From Bacteroidales bacterium UBA6207 (GTDB lineage: Bacteria; Bacteroidota; Bacteroidia; Bacteroidales; F082), in the NCBI GenBank assembly GCA_002421995.1, contig DISP01000019.1:1-6304 (forward strand): 6,304 bases of DNA. Direction: 5' to 3'. Within the stretch, counting starts at the first letter, position 1; each line of letters starts with the position of its first letter. The notes under the pieces were generated by a model. It was not told the origin of the DNA. It was given only the letters and a program-made list of their open reading frames with translations, and searched no databases. A program made the position numbers and the translations under genes. This document shows positions 1-6,304 of the stretch, one piece after another.

Positions 1-282
1 GTTGGAAACTGGATAAGCCCGATCAGAGACCTGGCACGGGAATTCAAAGCCGAACTCGATGCCATTGACGATGAAAACCAACGTCTTAACCGTCTGAGCG
101 AGCTCAATGTACTCCGCCAAGTCGAAAACCTCTACAAAACCCATGTTGTGCAGCGTGCCATACAAAAATGTCATTCCGGGTTCAAAATACATGCATGGGT
201 TCTCGACTTGTCAACCGGTCATATCATCGAATTAGACACACCTCAAAGTCAGGTTTCACTTAACAACACTTCAAATGACTGA
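1..282 (+). CDS. can: beta-class carbonic anhydrase, C-terminal part (5' end outside window)
   Basis: The open frame enters from the left edge and ends at TGA 280-282, giving the last 93 residues. Carbonic anhydrase interconverts CO2 and bicarbonate in the cytoplasm, using a zinc ion. The fragment follows the C-terminal half of E. coli-type Can closely: a GNW..PIRD segment at residues 2-10, a RLSELNV..QV.NL block near residues 31-44 (E. coli has a CELNV..QV.NL block), then the I.AW..D strand and a G.I.ELD ending. The zinc ligands (Cys-x-Asp-Arg and His-x2-Cys) lie upstream of the window, so catalytic competence cannot be judged here. A complete enzyme of this family is about 200-230 residues, so somewhat under half is present. 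The end overlaps the next gene by 8 bases, which points to translational coupling. The family call is firm; the symbol follows from similarity to Can. Confidence 0.88.
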   Translation, partial: VGNWISPIRDLAREFKAELDAIDDENQRLNRLSELNVLRQVENLYKTHVVQRAIQKCHSGFKIHAWVLDLSTGHIIELDTPQSQVSLNNTSND

Positions 283-1651
283 AAAAGAACAACCAAATCG
301 TGAAAATTTTGGCAGTAAGCTTGGTGTGATTGCCGCTGCAGCCGGTTCGGCAGTCGGGCTGGGCAATATTTGGCGTTTTCCTTATGTTGCCGGCGAAAAC
401 GGCGGAGGTGCGTTTCTGCTTGTATATATTGGTTTTGTGATTTTAATAGGCGTGCCTGTCATGCTCTCCGAATTTGTGATCGGACGCAGGTCGCAGCGCG
501 ATCCTGTTGGCGCTTTTAAAACACTCGCGCCAAAGACAGCCTGGCCTTTGGTAGGTTTTATAGGTATCACAGCTGCTTTTACGATATTGGCTTTCTATAC
601 AACTGTAGCAGGATGGACCCTCGAATACCTCTACCTTTCTTTCATCAATGGATTTGGTAAGGCCGAAAAAGCTGAGCTCTCAACACAGTTCAGCAGCTTT
701 GTCTCGGATGGTCTTCGTCCTGTATTCTGGCAAATGATTTTTATGGCAATGACAGCCTTTATCATCCTTAAAGGTGTGAAAAACGGTATCGAGAAATATA
801 CCAAAATCATGATGCCTATGCTGTTAATAATCTTATTATTTCTTGTTGTTCGCTCTGTAACCCTGCCCAACTCGGCAGAAGGATTAAAATTTCTTTTTCA
901 ACCTGACTTTTCCAAGATTGGTGCACAAGCCATCCTTCAGGCACTCGGACAAGCCTTCTTCTCGCTGAGCATTGGCATGGGCACACTGATTACGTATGGC
1001 TCATATATCAATAAAAAAGATATCCTTAGTAACACAGCTATTTCAGTCTCCTTAATAGACACGATCGTTGCCATCCTTGCCGGAATTGCAATTTTCCCTG
1101 CTGTTTTTTCCTTTGGAATTGCGCCTGAAGCCGGGCCCAGCTTGGTTTTCATAACATTGCCAATGATATTCAGTCAAATGTCCGGAGGTCAGTTTTTTGA
1201 GATAATATTTTTTATCCTGCTTGCTATTGCAGCGCTCACTTCAACAATCTCGGTATTGGAAGTTGTGGTGGCCTATCTTGCAGAAGAATTGAAAATGAAC
1301 CGCAAAAAAGCCACAATCATTGCAGCAGGCAGCATTTCTGTACTTGGCATTCTCTGTACCCTCAGTCAGGGACCACTTCCTGAACTTAAGATCGCCGGCC
1401 TGAGCTTGTTCGATGTCCTGGATAAAAGTTCAGCCAATATCTTTTTACCCCTCGGTGGTTTCTTCATTGTGGTGTTTGTTGGTTGGGTGATGCAAAAGCA
1501 ACAGGTTTTTGATGAAATCACTAACAACAACAGCCTTGCAGGACGCTTCAGACACATATATTTTTGGATCATTCGGTTTATAGCTCCTATTGCAATCGCA
1601 CTCGTTTTCCTGAATGGCCTCGGGCTTTTTGGAGCAGGCAACGCATCCTGA
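275..1651 (+). CDS. sodium-dependent transporter, neurotransmitter:sodium symporter (LeuT/SNF) family
   Basis: This 458-residue inner-membrane protein should use the sodium gradient to import a small solute, most likely an amino acid. TM1 carries the family signature GSAVGLGNIWRFPY at residues 24-37. It includes Asn31, at the position of a LeuT sodium ligand, and Arg34, equivalent to the external-gate arginine. Tyr108 in TM3 matches the LeuT tyrosine that holds the substrate carboxylate, which favours an amino-acid substrate. TM6 has the unwound-helix motif FFSLSIGMGTLITYGSY (228-244), and TM8 has ALTSTIS (320-326) at the second sodium site. I count 11 hydrophobic segments, at about 16-38, 43-67, 89-122, 149-167, 176-197, 217-244, 251-280, 306-337, 344-365, 386-405 and 429-452. 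Eleven is usual for many bacterial members, against 12 in LeuT and animal transporters. Asp262 in TM7 could supply the negative charge that chloride gives in animal homologues, but that is inference. The ATG at 275 overlaps the upstream stop. Substrate unknown. Confidence 0.93.
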   Translation: MTEKEQPNRENFGSKLGVIAAAAGSAVGLGNIWRFPYVAGENGGGAFLLVYIGFVILIGVPVMLSEFVIGRRSQRDPVGAFKTLAPKTAWPLVGFIGITAAFTILAFYTTVAGWTLEYLYLSFINGFGKAEKAELSTQFSSFVSDGLRPVFWQMIFMAMTAFIILKGVKNGIEKYTKIMMPMLLIILLFLVVRSVTLPNSAEGLKFLFQPDFSKIGAQAILQALGQAFFSLSIGMGTLITYGSYINKKDILSNTAISVSLIDTIVAILAGIAIFPAVFSFGIAPEAGPSLVFITLPMIFSQMSGGQFFEIIFFILLAIAALTSTISVLEVVVAYLAEELKMNRKKATIIAAGSISVLGILCTLSQGPLPELKIAGLSLFDVLDKSSANIFLPLGGFFIVVFVGWVMQKQQVFDEITNNNSLAGRFRHIYFWIIRFIAPIAIALVFLNGLGLFGAGNAS

Positions 1652-1664
1652 TTATCGCCAAAAT

Positions 1665-2624
1665 ATGATGAACAGCTGGAAAGATTTCTTTCAGTTTAGC
1701 AAATCAGAACAATATGCAATTATTGTGCTCACCGGATTGCTATTGCTCACCCTTCTTTTCATTTTCATACATCCCTATTTCATTGTTCAAAAGAACTACG
1801 CACTTGTCATCAGCGACTCGACTTTCCGGCTAAGTAAGCTCGAATCCGGGATTAAAGGCTATTCAAACGAAAAAACCAGCACAACTGAAGAAAAAATTGA
1901 TCAGCTACGGCCCGAAACCACCATCGCGGAATTAAAGCTCAAGCCTTTCGTTTTTAATCCGAATCAGCTGTCCGAAGAAGATTGGAAGAAGATCGGACTC
2001 ACAGAGAAACAAATCAAAACCATCAAAAACTACGAATCCAAAGGAGGTAAATTCTACAAAAAAGAAGACCTGGCAAAGATTTACGGCATCAGCAAAGAGG
2101 AATATACTGTGCTGGAACCTTTTATCAATATTCCATCACCTGATACGACAGATGCACCCAAAACCGATCGCAACAAACAGCGCTTCGCCGAGAAAGAACA
2201 AGCCGGCAGCAAAGCACTGCCCGGGCAGGCAATTGACCTGAACTCGGCTGATTCGGTGGATCTTGTTGCAATTCCCGGCCTCGGGCCCTGGACAGCACAC
2301 CGCATCCTGAAATACCGCGCAAATCTCGGAGGATTCTCATCAACAAGTCAACTACTTGAAATTCAAGGCGTGGACAGCACCAGATTTAATCAAATAAGCC
2401 AATTCATAAAGCCGGTTAACGCTGTCGTTAAGCAATTAAAAATCAACAGGCTTAGCTTCAAAGAATTGCTTAAACACCCCTACCTTAAATATGAATATGT
2501 GAAACAAATTGTTAAGTTTCGGGAGAGCAAAGGTTTTATCAAAGATTCAAAAGCATTGCAAGAGGTTTCGGGCATGCATGACAGTGAACTCCAAAAGCTG
2601 CTTCCCTACCTTGATTTCGACTGA
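1665..2624 (+). CDS. membrane-anchored protein with three helix-hairpin-helix (ComEA-like) modules
   Basis: I place the start at ATG 1665, with ATG 1668 equally possible, giving 319 residues. An in-frame ATG at 1614 would overlap the transporter by 38 bases and add 17 residues without hydrophobic or domain character. The N-terminus has a FxFSKSE motif (residues 9-15), then one membrane segment at about 17-36. A polar linker leads to three roughly 60-residue repeats at about 94-153, 190-248 and 257-318, each ending in an L..I.G[IVM]....L..(F/Y)I-like helix. The middle module is the canonical ComEA type, with DLNSAD (191-196) and IPGLGPWTAHRIL (203-215). With the segment as an uncleaved anchor, the repeats probably face the periplasm. 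ComEA proteins bind DNA during uptake, but no other competence gene is in view, so that role is not established here. The gene lies 13 bases after the transporter stop and is probably in the same transcript. Domain call firm; function unknown. Confidence 0.85.
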   Translation: MMNSWKDFFQFSKSEQYAIIVLTGLLLLTLLFIFIHPYFIVQKNYALVISDSTFRLSKLESGIKGYSNEKTSTTEEKIDQLRPETTIAELKLKPFVFNPNQLSEEDWKKIGLTEKQIKTIKNYESKGGKFYKKEDLAKIYGISKEEYTVLEPFINIPSPDTTDAPKTDRNKQRFAEKEQAGSKALPGQAIDLNSADSVDLVAIPGLGPWTAHRILKYRANLGGFSSTSQLLEIQGVDSTRFNQISQFIKPVNAVVKQLKINRLSFKELLKHPYLKYEYVKQIVKFRESKGFIKDSKALQEVSGMHDSELQKLLPYLDFD

Positions 2625-2638
2625 TTATCAAAACTATC

Positions 2639-2677
2639 CTGCATAATCAAAAAATGCAGCTCGAAGCAAATTCTTCG
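2639..2677 (+). terminator. two weak adjacent hairpins after the carbonic anhydrase-transporter-HhH cluster
   Basis: Two short inverted repeats lie just after the HhH stop. CTGCAT (2639-2644) pairs with ATGCAG (2654-2659) across a 9-base loop, and CGAAG (2662-2666) pairs with CTTCG (2673-2677) across 6 bases. Neither is followed by a run of T, so they do not form a standard intrinsic terminator. They sit where the transcript should end and may help to stop it or stabilise its 3' end. This is a low-confidence call. Confidence 0.25.
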
Positions 2678-2755
2678 TAAGTTATTGTATAATAATAAAT
2701 TATAAAAGGCTGTCACAGGTGAAACGGAAGATGAAAGATTTTTTCAAAAAGAAGG

Positions 2756-2786
2756 TTGTGTAATTCAAAAATTATCTGTTATTTTG
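2756..2786 (+). promoter_or_regulatory. Bacteroidota-type promoter for rpmB
   Basis: TTATTTTG at 2779-2786 matches the Bacteroidota -7 element TAnnTTTG at all but its second position. TTG at 2756-2758 stands 20 bases upstream, where the -33 element belongs. Transcription would begin a few bases after 2786, giving a leader of roughly 35-40 bases before rpmB. No Shine-Dalgarno sequence is seen near the ATG, as is normal in this phylum. Confidence 0.55.
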
Positions 2787-2828
2787 CACTCCCATTTTCA
2801 GGGAGATACTATTAATACATTAAGCGCC

Positions 2829-3071
2829 ATGTCAAAAGTTTGTCAGATTACCGGGAAAAAAGTTATTTCAGGAAATAATGTTTCACACTCAAACCGTAAA
2901 ACAAGAAGGACTTTCGAACCAAACCTTCACGTGAAACGCTTTTTTGTTCCAGAAATGGACGAGTGGATTACCCTGAAAGTAAGTGCAGCTGGTTTGCGCG
3001 TTATCAACAAGAAGGGCATTTATGCTGCCTTGCTGGATGCTGATAAAAACGGCCACCTCTACAAGCACTAA
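2829..3071 (+). CDS. rpmB: 50S ribosomal protein bL28
   Basis: This 80-residue basic protein is a structural component of the large ribosomal subunit. It matches bL28 along its whole length: MSKVCQITGKK at the start, GNNVSHSNRKTRR (15-27), then PNLHVKRFF (31-39), and WITLKVSAAGLRVINKKGI (46-64). The start at ATG 2829 is set by the conserved N-terminus; an upstream in-frame TTG lies on the promoter and is not a start. Only Cys5 of the possible zinc-binding CxxC pair remains, the second place being Thr8, so this is the zinc-free form, as in E. coli. The common Bacteroidota partner rpmG (bL33) does not follow. Instead a strong terminator begins 20 bases after the stop, making rpmB a one-gene unit. 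Confidence 0.97.
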   Translation: MSKVCQITGKKVISGNNVSHSNRKTRRTFEPNLHVKRFFVPEMDEWITLKVSAAGLRVINKKGIYAALLDADKNGHLYKH

Positions 3072-3090
3072 TTTTCAAGAAAAATAAAGG

Positions 3091-3125
3091 AAAGCTGCTG
3101 TTGTGTTGCAATAGCAGCTTTTTTT
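3091..3125 (+). terminator. strong intrinsic terminator after rpmB
   Basis: AAAGCTGCTGTTG (3091-3103) pairs with CAATAGCAGCTTT (3109-3121) to give a 13-bp stem with one G-U pair and a 5-base loop. Seven T residues run from 3119 to 3125. This is a textbook Rho-independent terminator on the plus strand. It separates rpmB from the receptor gene downstream. Confidence 0.9.
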
Positions 3126-3165
3126 ATGCATTTTTGTGCCCCGGTAAAATAAAATCCTGCATAGG

Positions 3166-3173
3166 TAGTTTTG
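3166..3173 (+). promoter_or_regulatory. candidate -7 element for the TonB-dependent receptor gene
   Basis: TAGTTTTG fits the Bacteroidota TAnnTTTG -7 consensus exactly and lies 21 bases before the ATG at 3195. No TTG is found at the usual -33 distance; the nearest, at 3134-3136, is too far upstream. The element is therefore plausible but incomplete. If it is used, the leader would be only about 15 bases long. Confidence 0.45.
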
Positions 3174-3194
3174 TATAAAAGATCCGAAGTTCTA

Positions 3195-5717
3195 ATGCGA
3201 AAACCCCTTTTAAGTCTCCTTTTAATCTTCCTTACCTTACAACTGGCAGCCCAACAGAAAGCAACTGTGCGTGGTGTTGTTACCGATGAAAAAGGCAAAG
3301 CCGTTGAATTGGCTCATATTGCATTGCACAACGCGCCCGGCGGAATAACGAGCGACTTTCGCGGCAGATATGAAATACAAATTCCTGCCGACACCAATAT
3401 CATTCTAACCTTTTCATTTATCGGTTATAAAACGAGTACGCACTCGCTCTTTCTCAAAGCCGGAGAGGTGAAGAAGCTTGATGTAATTCTACTTCAAACA
3501 GCCACTGTTTTGCCCACGGCCGAGGTAAAAGACGCCCGCACAAGTGCCGGAAGTATAGCCAAAATCAATCCGCGTGCCGCGCAATTGCTTCCAACAATCA
3601 GCGGTGGTATTGAAGACCTTATCAAAACACTGCCCGGCGTTTCATCCAACAACGAACTCAGCTCACAATACACCGTCAGAGGCGGCAATTTCGACGAAAA
3701 CCTTGTTTATGTCAATGGCATCGAAATCTATCGCCCTTTTCTTATCAGATCAGGTCAACAGGAAGGGCTGAGCTTTCTCAACTCGGCTATGGTTGCCGGC
3801 ATTTCGTTCTCCGCAGGTGGTTTCGCGGCTGAATACGGCGACAAGCTGTCATCGGTTCTCGATATCACCTACAAAAAACCAAGCGAAAGCGCATCTTCTG
3901 TCTCTTTGAGTCTGCTCGGTGCCGAATTAAATACCGAAGGTGCATCCAAAAACGGAAAGCTCTCCTACCTTCTCGGAACCCGCTATAAAACAACACAATA
4001 CATCCTCAATGCACTTGAAACAAAAGGACAATACCGCCCTGATTTCATTGATGTTCAATCACTTGTCAATTACAAGTTCACCGATAAGTGGGAGCTTTCA
4101 CTGCTTGGATATTACGCCAGAAACAGTTACAAACTGGTCCCCGAAACCCGCCAAACCGATTTTGGCACCCTGAAAGAAGCTTACAGGCTGACAATCTATT
4201 TTGACGGTCAGGAAGTTGACCGCTATTCAACCGGAATGGGCGCTCTCACACTTACAAACCGCCCTACAAATGAACTCGACCTTAAACTGATTGCCTCAGC
4301 CTACAGCACAAAAGAAACAGAAACCTACGACATTGAAGGCCAATACTGGATAGGCAAACTTGAAACATCCCTCGGAAGCGAAGAATTTGGCAATGTGATA
4401 CAGTCACAGGGTGTTGGCACATTCATTGACCATGCACGAAATACTTTTGATGCCACAGTGGTGAACCTCGAACACAAAGGAACATGGGCAAAACTGCATA
4501 ATGTAATGAAATGGGGCGCCCGATACCAACTTCAATCCATACACGACAGGATGAGCGAATGGGAAATGCTCGACTCAGCAGGCTTCACCCTTCCCCACCC
4601 CACGCAAACACCCGGACAAAGCAACCCAACACACAGCGATCTGATCCTGAACCAGGTGGCAAGAGCCAACAACCAGCTGAATATCCATAACCTGAATGCC
4701 TATTTTCAAAACACCTGGAATTTTACCACCATTTCAAACTCCTCATGGACCTTGACAGCAGGTGTCAGAACCAATTACTGGGGTTATGGCAAAGAACTTA
4801 CGGTGAGCCCGAGATTCAGTGCTACTGCAAAACCCTATTGGAACAACAAACTAACTTTCAGGATGGCAGCAGGGGTTTATAACCAGTCACCATTCTACAG
4901 GGAAATGCGCCGGTTTGACGGGAGCCTCAACGAAAATGCCCGCTCACAAAGGTCTTACCAGCTTGTGCTGGCATCCGATCTCGATTTCATGGCATGGAAT
5001 CGCCCGTTTGTATTTACGTCTGAACTCTATTATAAATACCTCGACCGGCTTACTCCCTATGAAATTGACAATGTAAGAATCCGCTATTACGCCGATCAGG
5101 TTTCAAAAGGCTATGCCACAGGACTTGACCTCAAAGTCAATGGCGAGTTTGTGAAAGGCATCGAAAGCTGGGCCAGTGTTTCATTGCTCAAAACAAAAGA
5201 AGATGTTGAGGGCGACTCTTATGATTATTACCTGAACACCGATGGAAAACGCATTTATTTCGACACCGAAAACAAAACAGTCGCTGACACAGTGACAGTT
5301 TTTCCGGGAATGATACCCCGCCCGGCCGATCAGTTGGTGCAGTTTGCCATTTTCTTTCAGGATTATATTCCACGTTACCCAACTTTCAGGGTTAACCTGA
5401 AGCTGATCTTTGGTTCGCGCCTGCCGTTTGGCCCACCAAACACCGAACGCTATCAGCAAACCCGACGTATGCCTGAGTATCGCCGGGTAGATATCGGTTT
5501 CAGCAAACAATTGCTTGGCGAAGACCGCAGCCCATCCAAATCGGCAGTTCTCAGAGAAATAAAAAATATGTGGATCAGCCTCGAGGTGTTTAACTTATTG
5601 CAAATCAGCAATACAGTTTCCTATTTTTGGGTCAAGGACGTGAACAATATCCAATATGCTGTTCCAAACTACCTGACGCCTCGCCAGCTAAACTTAAAAC
5701 TTGTGATGGAATTCTGA
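3195..5717 (+). CDS. TonB-dependent outer-membrane receptor with N-terminal carboxypeptidase-regulatory-like domain
   Basis: The 840-residue product should be an outer-membrane beta-barrel that imports a ligand using energy passed from ExbBD-TonB. The start at ATG 3195 gives a signal peptide (residues 1 to about 20: Arg-Lys, a leucine-rich core, then LAAQQ); an in-frame TTG at 3171 lies inside the likely -7 element and is rejected. Residues about 23-100 form a carboxypeptidase-regulatory-like domain (VRGVVTDEKGKAV at 25-37, DFRGRYEI at 54-61, FIGYKT at 75-80). The plug spans about 115-232, with LIKTLPGVSS (142-151), YTVRGGNFDENLVYVNGIEI (159-178) and YRPF (179-182). The rest is barrel sequence rich in alternating aromatic and polar strands, ending LKLVMEF with the terminal Phe expected for BAM assembly. 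No SusD-like gene follows, so this is not a SusCD glycan pair. The ligand cannot be read from the sequence; iron complexes, cobalamin, peptides and other small molecules are all possible. Confidence 0.93.
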   Translation: MRKPLLSLLLIFLTLQLAAQQKATVRGVVTDEKGKAVELAHIALHNAPGGITSDFRGRYEIQIPADTNIILTFSFIGYKTSTHSLFLKAGEVKKLDVILLQTATVLPTAEVKDARTSAGSIAKINPRAAQLLPTISGGIEDLIKTLPGVSSNNELSSQYTVRGGNFDENLVYVNGIEIYRPFLIRSGQQEGLSFLNSAMVAGISFSAGGFAAEYGDKLSSVLDITYKKPSESASSVSLSLLGAELNTEGASKNGKLSYLLGTRYKTTQYILNALETKGQYRPDFIDVQSLVNYKFTDKWELSLLGYYARNSYKLVPETRQTDFGTLKEAYRLTIYFDGQEVDRYSTGMGALTLTNRPTNELDLKLIASAYSTKETETYDIEGQYWIGKLETSLGSEEFGNVIQSQGVGTFIDHARNTFDATVVNLEHKGTWAKLHNVMKWGARYQLQSIHDRMSEWEMLDSAGFTLPHPTQTPGQSNPTHSDLILNQVARANNQLNIHNLNAYFQNTWNFTTISNSSWTLTAGVRTNYWGYGKELTVSPRFSATAKPYWNNKLTFRMAAGVYNQSPFYREMRRFDGSLNENARSQRSYQLVLASDLDFMAWNRPFVFTSELYYKYLDRLTPYEIDNVRIRYYADQVSKGYATGLDLKVNGEFVKGIESWASVSLLKTKEDVEGDSYDYYLNTDGKRIYFDTENKTVADTVTVFPGMIPRPADQLVQFAIFFQDYIPRYPTFRVNLKLIFGSRLPFGPPNTERYQQTRRMPEYRRVDIGFSKQLLGEDRSPSKSAVLREIKNMWISLEVFNLLQISNTVSYFWVKDVNNIQYAVPNYLTPRQLNLKLVMEF

Positions 5718-5762
5718 ACCATTCACTGTTAATTTTGTTTAATCTTTTGACGTTTATTTAAA

Positions 5763-5780
5763 ACAATTCTAAATAATTGT
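5763..5780. repeat. inverted repeat in the sod promoter, possible operator
   Basis: ACAATT (5763-5768) and AATTGT (5775-5780) form a perfect 6-bp dyad with a 6-base spacer. It fills most of the interval between the expected -33 position and the -7 element, and its last base is the first base of that element. A repressor bound here would block polymerase. The sequence is AT-rich, so a chance dyad is quite possible. Confidence 0.3.
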
Positions 5781-5787
5781 ATTTTTG
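5780..5787 (+). promoter_or_regulatory. -7 element of the superoxide dismutase promoter
   Basis: TATTTTTG is an exact TAnnTTTG match, 29 bases before the sod ATG. The -33 region has only TTTA (5757-5760) at 19 bases spacing, so that half is degenerate. A second exact match, TAATTTTG at 5730-5737, lies further upstream and could serve as another start. The A-rich leader just before the ATG has no Shine-Dalgarno sequence. Confidence 0.6.
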
Positions 5788-5816
5788 CGTCAGTAAATAT
5801 TAAACAGATTAAAACC

Positions 5817-6304
5817 ATGACACACGTAAAAAATCTTCAGTTTCCTGAATTGCCATATGCTTACACAGCTTTGGAACCCCACATAGATTCCATGACAATG
5901 GAAATACACTACACAAGACATCACAAAGCATATTTCGACAATCTGCAGGCCGCAACAAAAGACACCGAAATGGCCGAAATGGGTTTTGATGCATTGCTGG
6001 CCAACATCAGTAAATACCCTGCTGTCGTTAGAAACAACGGAGGCGGGCACTTTAACCACGAATTGTTTTGGAGTGTAATGTCTCCAAACGGAGGTGGAAA
6101 ACCTGCTGCCGAACTCCTGACAGCCATTGAAAAAGCCTTTGGCAGCTTCGAAGCTTTTCAGGAACAATTCAACAATGCAGCCAAAACACGTTTTGGAAGC
6201 GGCTGGGCCTGGCTCGCAGTTAAAGAGGACAAGAGTCTTTGTGTTTGCTCAACACCCAATCAGGACAATCCGCTGATGGACGTGGCTGATTGCAAAGGAA
6301 CACC
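5817..6304 (+). CDS. sodA: superoxide dismutase, Mn-type signature (3' end outside window)
   Basis: The frame opens at ATG 5817 and runs off the right edge after 162 full codons of an expected 200 or so. The enzyme converts superoxide to oxygen and hydrogen peroxide; with no signal peptide it should be cytoplasmic. The N-terminal helical domain holds LPYAYTALEPHID (12-24). The first metal ligand is His31, in MEIHYTRHH (28-36), and the second is His81, in GGGHFNH (75-81). FGSGWAWL (126-133) opens the second domain. The Asp and His ligands of the DVWEH motif lie beyond the edge. Gly-Gly before His78 and Gln149 in NQDNPLM (148-154) are the Mn-SOD arrangement; Fe-SODs carry the active-site Gln next to the second His instead. 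Mn use is thus likely, though cambialistic activity cannot be excluded. Family certain; symbol by metal type. Confidence 0.93.
   Translation, partial: MTHVKNLQFPELPYAYTALEPHIDSMTMEIHYTRHHKAYFDNLQAATKDTEMAEMGFDALLANISKYPAVVRNNGGGHFNHELFWSVMSPNGGGKPAAELLTAIEKAFGSFEAFQEQFNNAAKTRFGSGWAWLAVKEDKSLCVCSTPNQDNPLMDVADCKGT

Noticed and set aside
1614..1664. Longer HhH protein beginning at ATG 1614
   Set aside because: It would overlap the transporter by 38 bases and add 17 residues that look like out-of-frame transporter sequence; the conserved FxFSKSE-plus-membrane N-terminus begins right after the ATG at 1665.
2688..2693. TATAAT as an E. coli-type -10 promoter element
   Set aside because: The other signals point to Bacteroidota, where the primary sigma factor recognises TAnnTTTG; no TTGACA-like -35 is at the right spacing and the stretch is simply AT-rich.
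2719..2763. Tiny basic frame (GTG 2719 or ATG 2731 to TAA 2761-2763) as a leader peptide
   Set aside because: It has only 10-14 codons and no spaced ribosome-binding signal. It ends over the likely rpmB -33 element, so it lies outside the rpmB transcript.
5181..5510. 109-residue minus-strand open frame within the receptor gene
   Set aside because: It lies wholly inside the barrel-coding region of the receptor and shows no domain or start signal of its own.
5718..5762. Intrinsic terminator after the receptor gene
   Set aside because: The stretch has T-rich runs but no stem of useful length; only a 4-bp TTAA repeat was found.
5790..6167. 125-residue minus-strand open frame over the sod gene
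   Set aside because: It is the antisense shadow of a clearly coding superoxide dismutase, and its composition resembles no recognisable family.

Overview
The window looks like ordinary chromosomal DNA from a member of the Bacteroidota. Three things suggest this: promoter elements of the TAnnTTTG (-7) type with no Shine-Dalgarno sequences in front of the genes; a TonB-dependent receptor with the N-terminal carboxypeptidase-regulatory-like domain typical of that phylum; and a membrane-anchored triple helix-hairpin-helix protein of a kind common there. All five complete or partial protein genes, and the small ribosomal gene, lie on the plus strand.

Bases 1-2624 hold a tight gene cluster, probably one transcript: the 3' end of a beta-class carbonic anhydrase gene, a sodium-dependent transporter of the LeuT/SNF (NSS) family whose start overlaps the carbonic anhydrase stop by 8 bases, and, 13 bases further on, a helix-hairpin-helix protein. 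Bases 2625-2828 are an AT-rich gap with weak hairpins and a promoter. Next comes rpmB (ribosomal protein bL28, 80 aa), closed by a strong intrinsic terminator. A TonB-dependent outer-membrane receptor gene (about 840 aa, no SusD partner in view) follows from its own likely promoter. The last 0.5 kb carries the start of a Mn-type superoxide dismutase gene behind a near-consensus Bacteroidota promoter, cut by the window edge.

The carbonic anhydrase and transporter are plausibly co-translated, but no shared pathway can be shown. The receptor, rpmB and sod appear to be independent transcription units. I found no mobile element, CRISPR array, tRNA or rRNA, and no convincing new system. The items worth a second look are modest: the carbonic anhydrase/NSS coupling, uneven conservation of the three HhH modules, rpmB standing without rpmG, an orphan receptor, and a dyad inside the sod promoter.
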